Assembly (NCBI GenBank): GCA_030148335.1
Contig: JASBTQ010000001.1
Coordinates: 1-64,000 of the forward strand
DNA from: Allomuricauda sp.
GTDB lineage: Bacteria; Bacteroidota; Bacteroidia; Flavobacteriales; Flavobacteriaceae
Length of the DNA: 64,000 bases
Reading direction: 5' to 3'
In this document: one piece after another, positions 1 to 9,342 of the stretch
Numbering within the stretch: the stretch's first letter is position 1
Layout: each line of letters starts with the position of its first letter
Translations under genes and position numbers: made by a program
Notes under the pieces: generated by a model
Database searches by the model: none
Told to the model about the DNA's origin: nothing
The model's input: only the letters and a program-made list of their open reading frames with translations

Positions 1-419
1 AGGGCATTTCCTATACCGTCCAAGAAGGACTTCCATGGTCCGTTACCCAGGGCAAAGGCCTCAAATCGACCCATGATGATACAGTTGGTGATAATCAACC
101 CCACAAAAACGGAAAGGGTCTTACTAAGTTCATAGGCAAAGGCCTTGAGCACCTGATCTACAATGATCACCAAGGTGGCCACTACGACCAACTGCACAAT
201 GATCCTAATTTTTGATGGAATTACGTTACGCAACAAGGAAATTACCACGTTACCGACCCCCAATACAAAAAGTACCGAAAGAGCCATTACCACAGACGCC
301 TTAAGTTCAGCCGTGATAGCCAATGCGGAACATATTCCCAATACCTGAATGGTAATGGGGTTGTTGTCCGCCAACGGATCCAATATCAGATTTGCATCTT
401 TTTTTGATAGTAGCGCCAT
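1..419 (-). CDS. nqrD: Na+-translocating NADH:quinone reductase subunit D (partial)
   Basis: NqrD is an integral membrane subunit of the sodium-pumping NADH:quinone oxidoreductase. The visible part, about 139 codons, starts at an ATG at 419, two bases before the nqrC stop codon. It reads through hydrophobic membrane segments typical of the NqrD/RnfA-like family. The conserved stretch [19 protein letters not shown] lies near the cut end. The 3' end of the gene lies outside the window, and nqrE and nqrF probably follow there. It is the fourth gene of the minus-strand operon nqrA-B-C-D. Confidence 0.95.
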   Translation of the reverse strand, partial: MALLSKKDANLILDPLADNNPITIQVLGICSALAITAELKASVVMALSVLFVLGVGNVVISLLRNVIPSKIRIIVQLVVVATLVIIVDQVLKAFAYELSKTLSVFVGLIITNCIIMGRFEAFALGNGPWKSFLDGIGNA

Positions 420-420
420 A

Positions 421-1170
421 TTATTTCTTTCTAATGGTTTCTAAATACGGTTTGTAAAGCTTTAAGCTTTCTTTGATCATCGCAGTGACACCGTTACCTG
501 TAATGGTAGCCCCTGCCAATGCATCCACTTCATTGTCTTCCTTATCCTCATTAAGGGGGTCGTTGTTTCCTTTTACCACTCCAATCCCTGCATAACGATT
601 GCCATCCAAGATGGATTCCCCTTGGAAGTCGTCCATAAAGAAGCGCTGCTTGATATTGGCCCCCAGACCTGGCGTCTCCCCTTTGTGATCAAAGTATACG
701 CCTTGTACCACCATGTTCTCATCCAAGGATATAAAGCCCCAAATGGCATCCCAAAGTCCTTTACCGTACATAGGGATGATGTAAAACTCCTTACCGTCCT
801 TTTCACCTACAAGCAGTGGCAGTTCGGCATTGTTACCAGCCTTGATCTGTGCTATTTGATTTTTTAGGTCGATCAAATAAGCATCTGCCTTTTCGGTGGC
901 AGTATTGCCCTGTACCACCATCTGCTTTTTGATATACTTTGAAAACTCTGCCTCCACTTCGTTCGTGGGGATAAAAGTCACGCTTCCATCTCCTTCGTTC
1001 TGGTTGACCCCCATGGCGTAGAGAATGTTCTGCTGCTTTTCAAAGCGTTCATTTTCATCAATCCTTGGTTTAAGGCCAGTGGCCAAAAAAGCAAGTATTG
1101 ACCCTACGATGACTACCATGATCACCGCAAATATTACCGTATAGCTATTCTTTTCCGTATTCATTGCCAT
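421..1170 (-). CDS. nqrC: Na+-translocating NADH:quinone reductase subunit C
   Basis: NqrC is the FMN-carrying subunit of the sodium pump, with one N-terminal membrane helix (about residues 11-31) and a periplasmic FMN-binding domain. Near the C-terminus the sequence [12 protein letters not shown] contains the flavinylation motif. The threonine at about residue 222 would carry the covalent FMN. The usual Ser of the S-G-A-T motif is Ala here. Length (249 aa) is normal for the family. It lies 5 bp after nqrB and 1 bp before nqrD in one transcription unit. Flavin attachment requires ApbE, which is not encoded here. Confidence 0.96.
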   Translation of the reverse strand: MAMNTEKNSYTVIFAVIMVVIVGSILAFLATGLKPRIDENERFEKQQNILYAMGVNQNEGDGSVTFIPTNEVEAEFSKYIKKQMVVQGNTATEKADAYLIDLKNQIAQIKAGNNAELPLLVGEKDGKEFYIIPMYGKGLWDAIWGFISLDENMVVQGVYFDHKGETPGLGANIKQRFFMDDFQGESILDGNRYAGIGVVKGNNDPLNEDKEDNEVDALAGATITGNGVTAMIKESLKLYKPYLETIRKK

Positions 1171-1175
1171 AACAA

Positions 1176-2432
1176 TTACGCTGTTTCGGTTTTTAATGCA
1201 TCCACTTCATCCGATGCTTTGGGATATATGGTTGCTGTCTTCAATCGTTTCAATCTCTTCTTGATGTTACCACGTACCACATAATGGTCTATGGTCGGTG
1301 CAAAAACGTTCATCAATAAGATGGCCAAGAATACTCCTTCCGGATATCCTGGGTTGAACACCCGTATCATAACGGATAGGAAACCGATCAAAAACCCGTA
1401 GATCCATTTCCCTTGATTGGTCTGTGAACCGGTAACAGGGTCGGTAGCCATAAATACAATACCAAAGGCCAGACCTCCCACCAATAAATGTTGCCAGTAT
1501 TCAAAGCTCATCAAGGCGTAGAATTTACTGTATTCCGGAATCCAACCTGCATCCACAACACCGTTGAATATCAATCCCATGGACAAAGCGCCAAGAACTG
1601 CACTCAACATGATGCGCCATGAGGCTATTTTGGAGAAGACCAAGAACAGCCCTCCCAAGAGAATCAACAGTGTGGACGTTTCCCCAACTGAACCAGGAAT
1701 AAATCCGTAGAACATATCCATAAGGGAATAGCTTGGTTCAGCACCTTGTGCCAATGAACCCAATACGGTCTCCCCGGAAATGGCATCCGCGGTTCCCGCC
1801 GTATCCACGGCACCATGTACCCATACCTTATCACCACTCATCCAAGTAGGATAGGCGAAGAACAAAAAGGCACGAATGGTGAGTGCAGGGTTCAAGATAT
1901 TCATTCCCGTTCCACCAAAAACTTCTTTTCCAATGACTACTCCAAAGGCTACGGCCACGGCCAACATCCAAAGTGGCAAATCCACGGGAACAATCAATGG
2001 CACCAACATACCGGTCACCAAATATCCTTCTTCTATCTCATGTTTCTTGATCACACAGAACAAGAATTCAATGGCAAGTCCAACGCCGTAGGAAACGATC
2101 ACCAACGGAAGCACTTTCCATAGACCTAGTAGAAAATTGTCCATGGTCCAGAAACCTGCACTTAAGAAACCATTGGCCACGGGCTCAATCTCTCCCAATG
2201 CCAAATAATGCTGATATCCTGTATTGAACATTCCAAAGATCAAACAAGGCACAAGCGACATGACCACGGTATTCATGGTACGCTTTAAATCATCGGCCCC
2301 TTTGATGTGTGTACCATTATGGGTAGTCTCATTTGGGGTGAACAAAAAGGTATGGAACCCACTGAAAACGGGAAACCATTTTTTGTCCTGATTCTTTATC
2401 CTGAACGTGTGTAATTTTTCTTTTAATCCCAT
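1176..2432 (-). CDS. nqrB: Na+-translocating NADH:quinone reductase subunit B
   Basis: NqrB is a multi-spanning membrane subunit that holds a covalent FMN and riboflavin and belongs to the NqrB/RnfD family. I use the ATG at 2432 (protein begins MGLKEKLHTF), one base after the nqrA stop. A longer frame from 2510 would run back into nqrA. The covalent-flavin site reads SGET in this protein (about residues 219-222) where the family motif is S-G-A-T. The threonine is kept. The conserved segment GMNILNPALTIRAFLF is also present. The protein has 418 aa and many hydrophobic helices. Confidence 0.95.
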   Translation of the reverse strand: MGLKEKLHTFRIKNQDKKWFPVFSGFHTFLFTPNETTHNGTHIKGADDLKRTMNTVVMSLVPCLIFGMFNTGYQHYLALGEIEPVANGFLSAGFWTMDNFLLGLWKVLPLVIVSYGVGLAIEFLFCVIKKHEIEEGYLVTGMLVPLIVPVDLPLWMLAVAVAFGVVIGKEVFGGTGMNILNPALTIRAFLFFAYPTWMSGDKVWVHGAVDTAGTADAISGETVLGSLAQGAEPSYSLMDMFYGFIPGSVGETSTLLILLGGLFLVFSKIASWRIMLSAVLGALSMGLIFNGVVDAGWIPEYSKFYALMSFEYWQHLLVGGLAFGIVFMATDPVTGSQTNQGKWIYGFLIGFLSVMIRVFNPGYPEGVFLAILLMNVFAPTIDHYVVRGNIKKRLKRLKTATIYPKASDEVDALKTETA

Positions 2433-2433
2433 A

Positions 2434-3786
2434 TTATCCAAGTTCTTTTTGCAACAAATCCAATCCTTCCCTGATGATCTGTTGGTGTGGTTGTTTTGAG
2501 ATACATACAAATTCTGTCAATGCGAAGTCTTCGGGAGCAACCTCATACAATCCCAATTGCTCCATTTCATCCAAATCCTTCACCATACAAGCTTTTAACA
2601 ACTGTAATGGGTAAATATCCAATGGGAACACCTCTTCGTACTGGCCAGTGACCACAAAAGCCCTGTGCTCGCCATTGGTATTGGTATTAAGATCGTATTT
2701 CTTTTTGGGCTGCAACCATGAGAAGGTCAACGCCCTTGTCGTTGAAATTTTATTGAATACCGGCTTGTTCCATCCAAATAATTCATAATCATCCCCTTCA
2801 GGAATGGCCGTTACGGTATTGTTATAGAACCCAAGATAGCCTTCGGTATTGGTGCGGGTTCCTGTAAGCACATCCCCATTGATCAACCTGAACCTATCTT
2901 CCTTAACACCGCTGGCATATAGAAAAGTAGATATCTCGGCACCTATTTTTGTGGTATAATACCGCGGGGACTTAATGACCGATCCTGCCAAGGCAACGGT
3001 ACGCTCCGCATTGAACTTCCCGGTCAACACAAGCTCTCCCAACATGGCCAAGTCCTGTGGAGATATGGTCCATACTGCTTCACCCTTGTTCACTGGGTCT
3101 ATGCTATTGATCTGGGTACCCACCAATCCTGCAGGATGGGGGCCTGATATTCTATGAAGTTCTATCCCATCAAGGTCTGCAAATGGGGATATTCCAGTCT
3201 GCCCAATGGTCACATGGATTTTTCCAGGCGTTAGCTTGGAAAGTGCCATGACGGCCGCCTGCAACTCCTGCTCCTTGCCCCTCAACACGTAGTTGACTTC
3301 TGCCGCCAAGGGAGCCGAGGTATATCCCGAAATGAAAATAGCCTTGGGTGTCACATCTGGATCGGCAATCACGTCAAAGGGACGTTGCTTAATGAAGGGC
3401 CAGCCTCCACATTGCAATAAAAAGGTCTTGATGGTTGCGGCATCGGCCGTATCCAAATCTGGAACCTTGTTCTGAACATACTGTTGTGTTTTGTCGGCAA
3501 GAACCTTTAGTGTCAAGATTCTTCTCCTAGCGCCACGGACTATCTCCACCAACTCACCGCTAACAGGGGAAACAAAGTGCATTTCTTCTTTGTTCTTGTT
3601 GTAAAAGAGCGGCTCTCCCGCCTTTACCTCTTCGCCCTGCTTCACAAGCATTTTGGGGGTGATACCATGAAAATCATCTAGGTTTAGGGCATATACGTTA
3701 CTTAAAACGGCTTTGGAAGTAGTCTGCTCTGCTGCCCCGACAAGGTTGATATTCAACCCTTTCTTAATCCGGATGTCTTTAGACAT
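2434..3786 (-). CDS. nqrA: Na+-translocating NADH:quinone reductase subunit A
   Basis: NqrA is the cytoplasmic, soluble subunit of the sodium-pumping NADH:quinone reductase. The 450-residue protein opens with DIRIKKGLNINLVGAAEQ and contains FHGITPKMLVKQGEEVKAG, both typical of NqrA. It is the first gene of the visible operon. The ATG at 3786 lies about 35 bases after a candidate -7 element (TAAATTTG, minus strand, 3828-3821). The promoter region is shared, divergently, with the T9SS plug gene. Confidence 0.96.
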   Translation of the reverse strand: MSKDIRIKKGLNINLVGAAEQTTSKAVLSNVYALNLDDFHGITPKMLVKQGEEVKAGEPLFYNKNKEEMHFVSPVSGELVEIVRGARRRILTLKVLADKTQQYVQNKVPDLDTADAATIKTFLLQCGGWPFIKQRPFDVIADPDVTPKAIFISGYTSAPLAAEVNYVLRGKEQELQAAVMALSKLTPGKIHVTIGQTGISPFADLDGIELHRISGPHPAGLVGTQINSIDPVNKGEAVWTISPQDLAMLGELVLTGKFNAERTVALAGSVIKSPRYYTTKIGAEISTFLYASGVKEDRFRLINGDVLTGTRTNTEGYLGFYNNTVTAIPEGDDYELFGWNKPVFNKISTTRALTFSWLQPKKKYDLNTNTNGEHRAFVVTGQYEEVFPLDIYPLQLLKACMVKDLDEMEQLGLYEVAPEDFALTEFVCISKQPHQQIIREGLDLLQKELG

Positions 3787-3820
3787 ATTGTTGTAGACCT
3801 TTTGTTATCAAAATCGGTCG

Positions 3821-3828
3821 CAAATTTA
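3821..3828 (-). promoter_or_regulatory. Candidate -7 promoter element of the nqr operon
   Basis: Read on the minus strand this is TAAATTTG, matching the Bacteroidota -7 consensus TAnnTTTG. It lies about 35 bases upstream of the nqrA ATG. No clear -33 TTTG is visible, so the call rests on the -7 match and position. Confidence 0.5.
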
Positions 3829-3910
3829 GTACTTAAAGGATTGTTTTCATAATTATTGCCCATAAAAATGGGATTACATCGAACTAAATTTTCAAGGCAC
3901 ACTTTTTGTT

Positions 3911-3918
3911 TACCTTTA
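3911..3918 (+). promoter_or_regulatory. Candidate -7 promoter element of the plug gene
   Basis: TACCTTTA, one base off the Bacteroidota -7 consensus TAnnTTTG, stands 18 bases before the ATG at 3937. A weak TTTTC at 3889-3893 could serve as the -33 element with 17-bp spacing. Confidence 0.45.
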
Positions 3919-3936
3919 CCCCAAAACACGCTTAGC

Positions 3937-5181
3937 ATGCGCTCTTTGATCAAATCAACGTTCTTCTTACTAGTGGCATCAGGTGCTTTTGCACAGGTAC
4001 AGGAAGAAGTAAATCCCCCGGAAAACATCAGGACCATTATTTTTAGGGGACCTACGGAAGACCAGTTCCCGGTCATCCAATTGGGCGAAACCATGACCTT
4101 GGAGTTTGATGATCTTACCGCCAAGGAACAGGATTATTATTATAAAATAATCCATTGCGATTATGACTGGACCCCTTCCCAGCTTCTAAAGTCGCAATAT
4201 TTGTCCGGAGCGGACAACCAGCGCATCATAGATTACGAGAACAGCTACACCACCCTACAACCCTATTCCAATTATAGGTTAACCATTCCCAACGAAAATG
4301 TTCGGTTGAAAGTCAGCGGAAACTATGTTCTTGAGGTCTACAATAGCTATGGCGACCTTCAGTTTTCCAGACGGTTTGTGGTTTATCGGGATGCGGTTCG
4401 GGTAGGCGGGACCGTAAAACGCTCCCGGGACTTTAATTTTTTGAATGAAAAGCAAGTGGTCCAGTTCAACATCAATACCGCTGGATTTCCAGTAGTGAAC
4501 CCCAAGAACGAGGTCAAAGTAGCCATTTTACAGAACCATTTTTGGCCCACGGCCCTGTACAACATCAAACCCCAATTCACCATCGGCACCGAGTTGGTCT
4601 ATAAATATGATACCGAAACCAGTTTCTTTGGTGGCAACGAATACCTTAATTTTGACACTAAGGATCTTAGGTCGCCCACTTTTGCCATTTCCAAAGTAGA
4701 GTTCAGGGACCTATACCACCATATCCTTTTCACCAACGAATTTCGCAATGACCGGCCCTACACCTATTTCCCAGACATCAATGGCGATTTTGTGGTCAGG
4801 ACCCTACAAGGTGATGATGTTTCACGCGAAGCGGAGTATTCCATGGTCCATTTTAGCCTCCCCTACACCAATGAAATAGGTTTGGACAACGTGTACGTGG
4901 TTGGAAAGTTCAACAACTACCAATTGGAGGAAGAGAATAAGATGACCTTTAATCCCGATAACGCAAAAATGGAACTCACCCTGCCCATAAAGCAGGGGTT
5001 CTACAACTACAAATATGTGGTAGAGCGTGCCGATGGCACCATTGACCCCAACTTTGTTGGCGGCAATTTCCACTTTACGGAAAACAATTACCTTATTTTG
5101 GTCTACTACCGGGATTTTGGCGATTTATATGATAGTATAATAGGTATAGGCTCCGTCAATTCCAGAACAATCAGCAATTAA
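3937..5181 (+). CDS. Type IX secretion system plug protein (DUF5103 family)
   Basis: The protein belongs to the family formerly called DUF5103, whose Flavobacterium johnsoniae member is the Plug protein that closes the periplasmic side of the SprA translocon pore. It has a clear signal peptide, MRSLIKSTFFLLVASGAFAQ, so I start at the ATG at 3937 rather than 27 codons upstream. The mature part (about 394 residues) is beta-rich. It contains the family motifs KIIHCDYDWTPSQLLKSQYL near residue 75 and GQ-less GFYNYKYV near the C-terminus, the latter resembling a carbohydrate-binding-like last domain. It is followed after 29 bp by the DUF3667 gene. Confidence 0.85.
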   Translation: MRSLIKSTFFLLVASGAFAQVQEEVNPPENIRTIIFRGPTEDQFPVIQLGETMTLEFDDLTAKEQDYYYKIIHCDYDWTPSQLLKSQYLSGADNQRIIDYENSYTTLQPYSNYRLTIPNENVRLKVSGNYVLEVYNSYGDLQFSRRFVVYRDAVRVGGTVKRSRDFNFLNEKQVVQFNINTAGFPVVNPKNEVKVAILQNHFWPTALYNIKPQFTIGTELVYKYDTETSFFGGNEYLNFDTKDLRSPTFAISKVEFRDLYHHILFTNEFRNDRPYTYFPDINGDFVVRTLQGDDVSREAEYSMVHFSLPYTNEIGLDNVYVVGKFNNYQLEEENKMTFNPDNAKMELTLPIKQGFYNYKYVVERADGTIDPNFVGGNFHFTENNYLILVYYRDFGDLYDSIIGIGSVNSRTISN

Positions 5182-5210
5182 CTATCTTTAGCTGCAAATC
5201 CCTCTAGGGC

Positions 5211-6404
5211 ATGACCAAGAAAAAGAGCTTGATCAGTAAAGGCAGGTACGAACTCCAGTTTAGGGGCACGCAATGCTTGAACTGTGGCCATCCGTTGGAC
5301 ATGAGTGACAAATATTGTCCCAATTGCTCCCAGGCCAACAGCACCAAAAAGTTGACCCTGAAAGATTTTTTTGATGAATTTTTCTCCGGACTCTTCAATT
5401 ACGACTCCAGACTTTTAAAAACACTTTCAGCCCTATTATGGCGTCCCGGGCGAATCACCAAGGACTATATTGAAGGTAAACGGGTCTCTTACACCAACCC
5501 CTTTCGGTTTTTGTTGAGTCTGGCCTTTATCTATTTTTTGATGTTTGCCTTTAACAATGAATTTTCAAGCTTGGACAAGGCCGCCTCCAGATTCGATGGC
5601 AATCTTCTTTCAAGTTCCCCGGTATCCTACAATGTTAAGTCGGGCACCTTCACAACGGATAGCACCAAGCTTAAGGAAGAAACGGCCAAGGTTCTGGAAA
5701 AATTGGATTCTTCCCAAGTGCGCACCAAAGAGGTGGTCACTGGAATGCACGTTCTGGATTCCCTTGCCAAAGCCACCAATACGGAAGACCAACACAAGGA
5801 CTCCTTAATGTTGGCCGACCCCACAAAATTCTATGCAGACCTTGAAGCCAAATCAGGAATCAATAATTTCATGGAAAAGGTGGGCTTTTTTTCCAAAATG
5901 ATCAAGCAAGACACCCTGTTCAGTTTTGACGAGACGCAGGCCAAGTATAATGTTAAACGAACCCCAGGCAACCGAATGGCCTTTAATTCTGCCAATAGCC
6001 TATTGAAGGTAATCAGTAGACCGGGGAGCTTTCTGAACGCCTCGATTTCCAGGATGCCCTTTGCCATATTTTTCTTTTTACCACTGTTCACGATCTTCAT
6101 TTGGTTGGTGTACATCAGAAAAAAATACACCTACACCGATCATCTTATCTTCAGCTTTCACAACCAATCCTTATTATTTATCTTGCTCATCCTAAGCTTG
6201 ATAATTGACACCATTTTCAATATGTCAAGTGCAGTGCTGTTTATTTTGGTTTTCAGCATATATCTGTACATGGCCATGAAAAGGTTTTACGGGCAGGGAA
6301 CGTTTAAAACGATTGTCAAATATTTCTTTCTGAACACTATATTTACCATACTGGCATTTATTGCGGTCATTATTCTGTTTACAGGAAGCGTTTTTATGTA
6401 TTAG
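5211..6404 (+). CDS. DUF3667 membrane protein with zinc ribbon
   Basis: A 397-residue protein of the DUF3667 family, function unknown. The N-terminal region has a four-cysteine zinc ribbon (Cys22, Cys25, Cys36, Cys39). It is followed by the family hallmark in which a short amphipathic region precedes LLWRPGRITKDYIEGKRVSY. A first membrane helix follows at about residues 100-115. A soluble linker of about 150 residues comes next, then three or four C-terminal helices. It starts 29 bp after the plug gene, and apaG begins 4 bp after its stop, so the three genes are probably co-transcribed. Confidence 0.85.
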   Translation: MTKKKSLISKGRYELQFRGTQCLNCGHPLDMSDKYCPNCSQANSTKKLTLKDFFDEFFSGLFNYDSRLLKTLSALLWRPGRITKDYIEGKRVSYTNPFRFLLSLAFIYFLMFAFNNEFSSLDKAASRFDGNLLSSSPVSYNVKSGTFTTDSTKLKEETAKVLEKLDSSQVRTKEVVTGMHVLDSLAKATNTEDQHKDSLMLADPTKFYADLEAKSGINNFMEKVGFFSKMIKQDTLFSFDETQAKYNVKRTPGNRMAFNSANSLLKVISRPGSFLNASISRMPFAIFFFLPLFTIFIWLVYIRKKYTYTDHLIFSFHNQSLLFILLILSLIIDTIFNMSSAVLFILVFSIYLYMAMKRFYGQGTFKTIVKYFFLNTIFTILAFIAVIILFTGSVFMY

Positions 6405-6408
6405 AAGT

Positions 6409-6795
6409 ATGTTTACTCAAGTCACTAAAGGAATCAAGGTATCGGTACAGACCACTTTTGAAGGCACTTTTTTCAAAAACTACAAGATGCACTACGCCTT
6501 TGGTTATATCATCACCATAGAGAATCTCAGCAAGGACACCGTACAGCTAACCGCTAGGCATTGGGATATTTTTGATGCCTTAAAAGATATAGAGACCATA
6601 GATGGAGAAGGTGTGATCGGCAGAAAACCGGTCATCAAACCCGGCAAATCCCATACCTACAGTTCTGGTTGTCTACTGGCATCCCCCATTGGTGCCATGC
6701 GCGGCCATTACCAAATGGTAAACTTCACCACTTCCGAAGAATTTGATGTAGAGGTACCTACATTCAAGTTCTCCGCACCTTTTGCCATAAACTAG
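6409..6795 (+). CDS. apaG: ApaG domain protein
   Basis: A complete ApaG protein of 128 aa, the length typical for the family. ApaG is a small fibronectin-III-like beta-sandwich protein whose molecular role is poorly defined; it is linked to ion and nucleotide stress phenotypes in other bacteria. The stretch TARHWDIFDALKDIETIDGE followed by GVIGRKPVIKPG is diagnostic. Start chosen at the ATG at 6409, 4 bp after the DUF3667 stop. An upstream TTG frame would overlap that gene. Confidence 0.92.
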   Translation: MFTQVTKGIKVSVQTTFEGTFFKNYKMHYAFGYIITIENLSKDTVQLTARHWDIFDALKDIETIDGEGVIGRKPVIKPGKSHTYSSGCLLASPIGAMRGHYQMVNFTTSEEFDVEVPTFKFSAPFAIN

Positions 6796-6829
6796 GCCCG
6801 TTCATTTTTAAAATCGATTTTCCTTTTAC

Positions 6830-6837
6830 TACCTTTG
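6830..6837 (+). promoter_or_regulatory. Promoter of pruA
   Basis: TACCTTTG is a full match to the Bacteroidota -7 consensus. A TTTTTA at 6805-6810 lies 19 bp upstream, the normal -33/-7 spacing. The ATG of pruA follows at 6869. Confidence 0.7.
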
Positions 6838-6868
6838 GTGGAATTTTTAATCTCCTAAAAGAAGTATC

Positions 6869-8497
6869 ATGGGAAAAGGATTCTTTCAAGTTCCGACCGC
6901 GGTCAATGAACCCATAAAAAGTTATGCGCCAGGCACTCCCGAGCGCGAGGAAGTACTAAAGCAGTACGACGCCTATTATAACGGAAAGGTTGAAGTGCCT
7001 CTTTATATAGGTAGCGAAGAAATAAAAACTGGCAACACCAAGCCTATGTCCCCGCCCCACGAGCACCAGCATGTGGTAGGCCATTATCATTTGGCGGAAA
7101 AAAAGCATGTGGAGCAGGCCATTTCCAATGGTTTGGAGGCCCGAAAAGCTTGGGCAGACCTTACTTGGGAACAACGTGCCGCCATCTTTTTAAAAGCTGC
7201 GGAATTGATTGCCGGCCCGTATCGTGCCAAAATGAATGCCGCCACCATGTTGGCCCAATCCAAAAATATTTTTCAAGCCGAAATTGATTCTGCCTGTGAA
7301 ATTGTAGACTTCCTACGTTTCAATGTGGAATACATGTCGCAGATCTATTCTGAACAACCCGAGTCCGCCGAAGGTATCTGGAACCGAGTGGAATACAGGC
7401 CCCTTGAAGGTTTTGTCTATGCCATAACCCCATTCAACTTTACCGCCATTGCCGGGAATTTGCCTGCAAGTGCCGCCATGATGGGCAATGTGGTGGTCTG
7501 GAAACCCAGTGACAGTCAAATCTTTTCCGCAAAGGTCATTGTTGATGTCTTCAAGGAGGCAGGTCTTCCTGATGGGGTCATCAATGTGGTTTATGGAGAT
7601 CCGGTCATGATTTCGGACACCGTACTATCAAGTCCTGATTTTACGGGTATCCACTTTACAGGTTCCACCCATGTGTTCAAAGAATTGTGGAAGCAGATAG
7701 GAAACAACATCCACAACTACAAAACGTACCCTAGGATTGTTGGGGAAACTGGAGGAAAGGACTTTATCATCGCCCACCCAACCGCTAAACCTAAACAAGT
7801 GGCCACAGCCATTACAAGGGGTGCTTTTGAGTTCCAAGGTCAAAAATGTAGCGCAGCTTCCAGGGTCTATTTGCCAAAATCAACTGCAAATGAAATTTTG
7901 GATTTGGTCAAGGCAGATATCGCCTCGTTCAACAAACCTGGTTCTCCTGCCGATATGAGCAATTTCATTACCGCGGTGATCCACGAAGGCTCCTTTGACA
8001 AATTGGCCAAATACATTGATCAGGCCAAAGCCGATGCCAATGCGGAAATCATTGCCGGTGGCGGTTACGATAAATCGGTTGGTTATTTTATTGAGCCAAC
8101 GGTCATTTTAACCACCGACCCCAAGTACACCACCATGTGTACTGAACTTTTCGGACCAGTGGTAACGGTATATATTTATGAGGATGCCAATTGGAGCAAA
8201 ACCTTGGAGTTGGTAGATGGCACATCGGAATATGCATTGACCGGAGCTGTTCTATCAGCAGATCGTTACGCCATTGATGAAGCCACAAAAGCACTGCAAA
8301 ATTGTGCCGGAAACTTCTATATCAACGATAAGCCCACAGGTGCCGTAGTAGGACAACAGCCTTTTGGAGGAGCAAGAGCTTCTGGAACCAATGACAAGGC
8401 AGGTTCCATGCAAAACCTTTTGCGTTGGGTGTCTCCACGACTTATAAAAGAGACCTTTGTAACTCCTGAAGATTATCGCTATCCTTTTTTGGGGTAA
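6869..8497 (+). CDS. pruA: L-glutamate gamma-semialdehyde (1-pyrroline-5-carboxylate) dehydrogenase
   Basis: This enzyme oxidises glutamate semialdehyde, formed from 1-pyrroline-5-carboxylate, to glutamate with NAD+, the second step of proline breakdown. The 542-residue length fits the monofunctional form of Bacteroidota and eukaryotes, not the large PutA fusion. The catalytic cysteine lies in FQGQKCSAASRVYLP and the general-base glutamate in RIVGETGGKDF. The NAD-binding segment YAITPFNFTAIAGNLPASA is intact. It has its own promoter and ends in a hairpin terminator at 8521-8557. A proline dehydrogenase gene is not in this window. Confidence 0.95.
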   Translation: MGKGFFQVPTAVNEPIKSYAPGTPEREEVLKQYDAYYNGKVEVPLYIGSEEIKTGNTKPMSPPHEHQHVVGHYHLAEKKHVEQAISNGLEARKAWADLTWEQRAAIFLKAAELIAGPYRAKMNAATMLAQSKNIFQAEIDSACEIVDFLRFNVEYMSQIYSEQPESAEGIWNRVEYRPLEGFVYAITPFNFTAIAGNLPASAAMMGNVVVWKPSDSQIFSAKVIVDVFKEAGLPDGVINVVYGDPVMISDTVLSSPDFTGIHFTGSTHVFKELWKQIGNNIHNYKTYPRIVGETGGKDFIIAHPTAKPKQVATAITRGAFEFQGQKCSAASRVYLPKSTANEILDLVKADIASFNKPGSPADMSNFITAVIHEGSFDKLAKYIDQAKADANAEIIAGGGYDKSVGYFIEPTVILTTDPKYTTMCTELFGPVVTVYIYEDANWSKTLELVDGTSEYALTGAVLSADRYAIDEATKALQNCAGNFYINDKPTGAVVGQQPFGGARASGTNDKAGSMQNLLRWVSPRLIKETFVTPEDYRYPFLG

Positions 8498-8520
8498 CTC
8501 AATAAATCCATAATTTCATG

Positions 8521-8557
8521 GCCGCTATACCTCATTTGGAATAGCGGTCTTTTTTTA
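8521..8557 (+). terminator. Terminator after pruA
   Basis: CCGCTAT (8522-8528) pairs with ATAGCGG (8541-8547) and is followed by a run of T residues. Confidence 0.8.
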
Positions 8558-8575
8558 TCCACTAAACCTTAAAAC

Positions 8576-9340
8576 ATGCCTAGACCTTACGTATTGGCCG
8601 ACACCAATTGGAAACACTTAAAAGATGAATCTTTTGACTTGGCCGTTCTACCATGGGCCGCCACCGAAGCCCACAACTACCACTTACCCTATTCCACAGA
8701 CACCATTGAGGCCACTGCCATTGCCGAAGAATCTGCAAGACTAGCATGGGAACAAGGTTGTAAGGTAATAGCCCTTCCAACAATTCCTTTTGGGGTAAAT
8801 ACCGGTCAATCCGATATTTATTTGGACATGAACCTCAACCCCAGCACCCAATTTGCCATCCTAAAGGATGTCATCACCGTCTTGGAAAGGCAAGGCATAC
8901 GTAAGTTTATGATTTTAAACAGCCACGGCGGCAACAACTGGAAAGCCATCATTAGGGAATTGGGCCTACTGTTCCCGAACATGTTCCTTTGTACCACCCA
9001 TTGGCCGGGAATGGCAGAAAAAAAAGAGATATTTGATAACCCAGGTGATCATGCCGATGAAATGGAAACCAGCCTTATACTCCATTTGGCCCCTGAATTG
9101 GTACTCCCTAAAGAAGAATGGGGAGATGGCGAGGAACTAAAGAACAAAATAAAGGCCTTTTCCGAAGGTTGGGCCTGGACCGAAAGGCCTTGGTCCAAAA
9201 TCAGTAAAGATACCGGAGTGGGAGACCCCAGGATGGCCACCAAAGAGAAAGGAGAGAAGTTTTTCTCGTTGGTATGCAAGAAAATGAGCCAATTATTTAT
9301 TGATATTGCCCAAGCCAATGTTAATGATCTTTATGCATAA
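8576..9340 (+). CDS. Creatininase-family amidohydrolase
   Basis: A 254-residue member of the creatininase family (creatinine amidohydrolases, mycofactocin-type MftE, FAPy deformylases). Members are cytosolic metal-dependent amide hydrolases. The metal ligands of the family are visible: the Glu and His of TEAHNYHLPYSTD, the His of NSHGGN, and the glutamate of GDHADEMETS. The substrate cannot be named from sequence. The regulator gene at 9343 begins 2 bp after its stop, so the two are transcribed together. True creatinine use is unlikely to be inferred from this alone. Confidence 0.87.
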   Translation: MPRPYVLADTNWKHLKDESFDLAVLPWAATEAHNYHLPYSTDTIEATAIAEESARLAWEQGCKVIALPTIPFGVNTGQSDIYLDMNLNPSTQFAILKDVITVLERQGIRKFMILNSHGGNNWKAIIRELGLLFPNMFLCTTHWPGMAEKKEIFDNPGDHADEMETSLILHLAPELVLPKEEWGDGEELKNKIKAFSEGWAWTERPWSKISKDTGVGDPRMATKEKGEKFFSLVCKKMSQLFIDIAQANVNDLYA

Positions 9341-9342
9341 AC

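Noticed and set aside
2433..2510. A longer N-terminus for NqrB starting at 2510.
   Set aside because: It would overlap the conserved C-terminus of NqrA by 26 codons and adds residues not expected in NqrB.
5152..5160. A single TCCGTCAAT near the end of the plug gene, upstream of the DUF3667 gene.
   Set aside because: There is no partner site 21 bp away (the bases at 5173-5181 do not match) and it lies within a coding region, so I take it as a chance match to the LytTR-like half-site.
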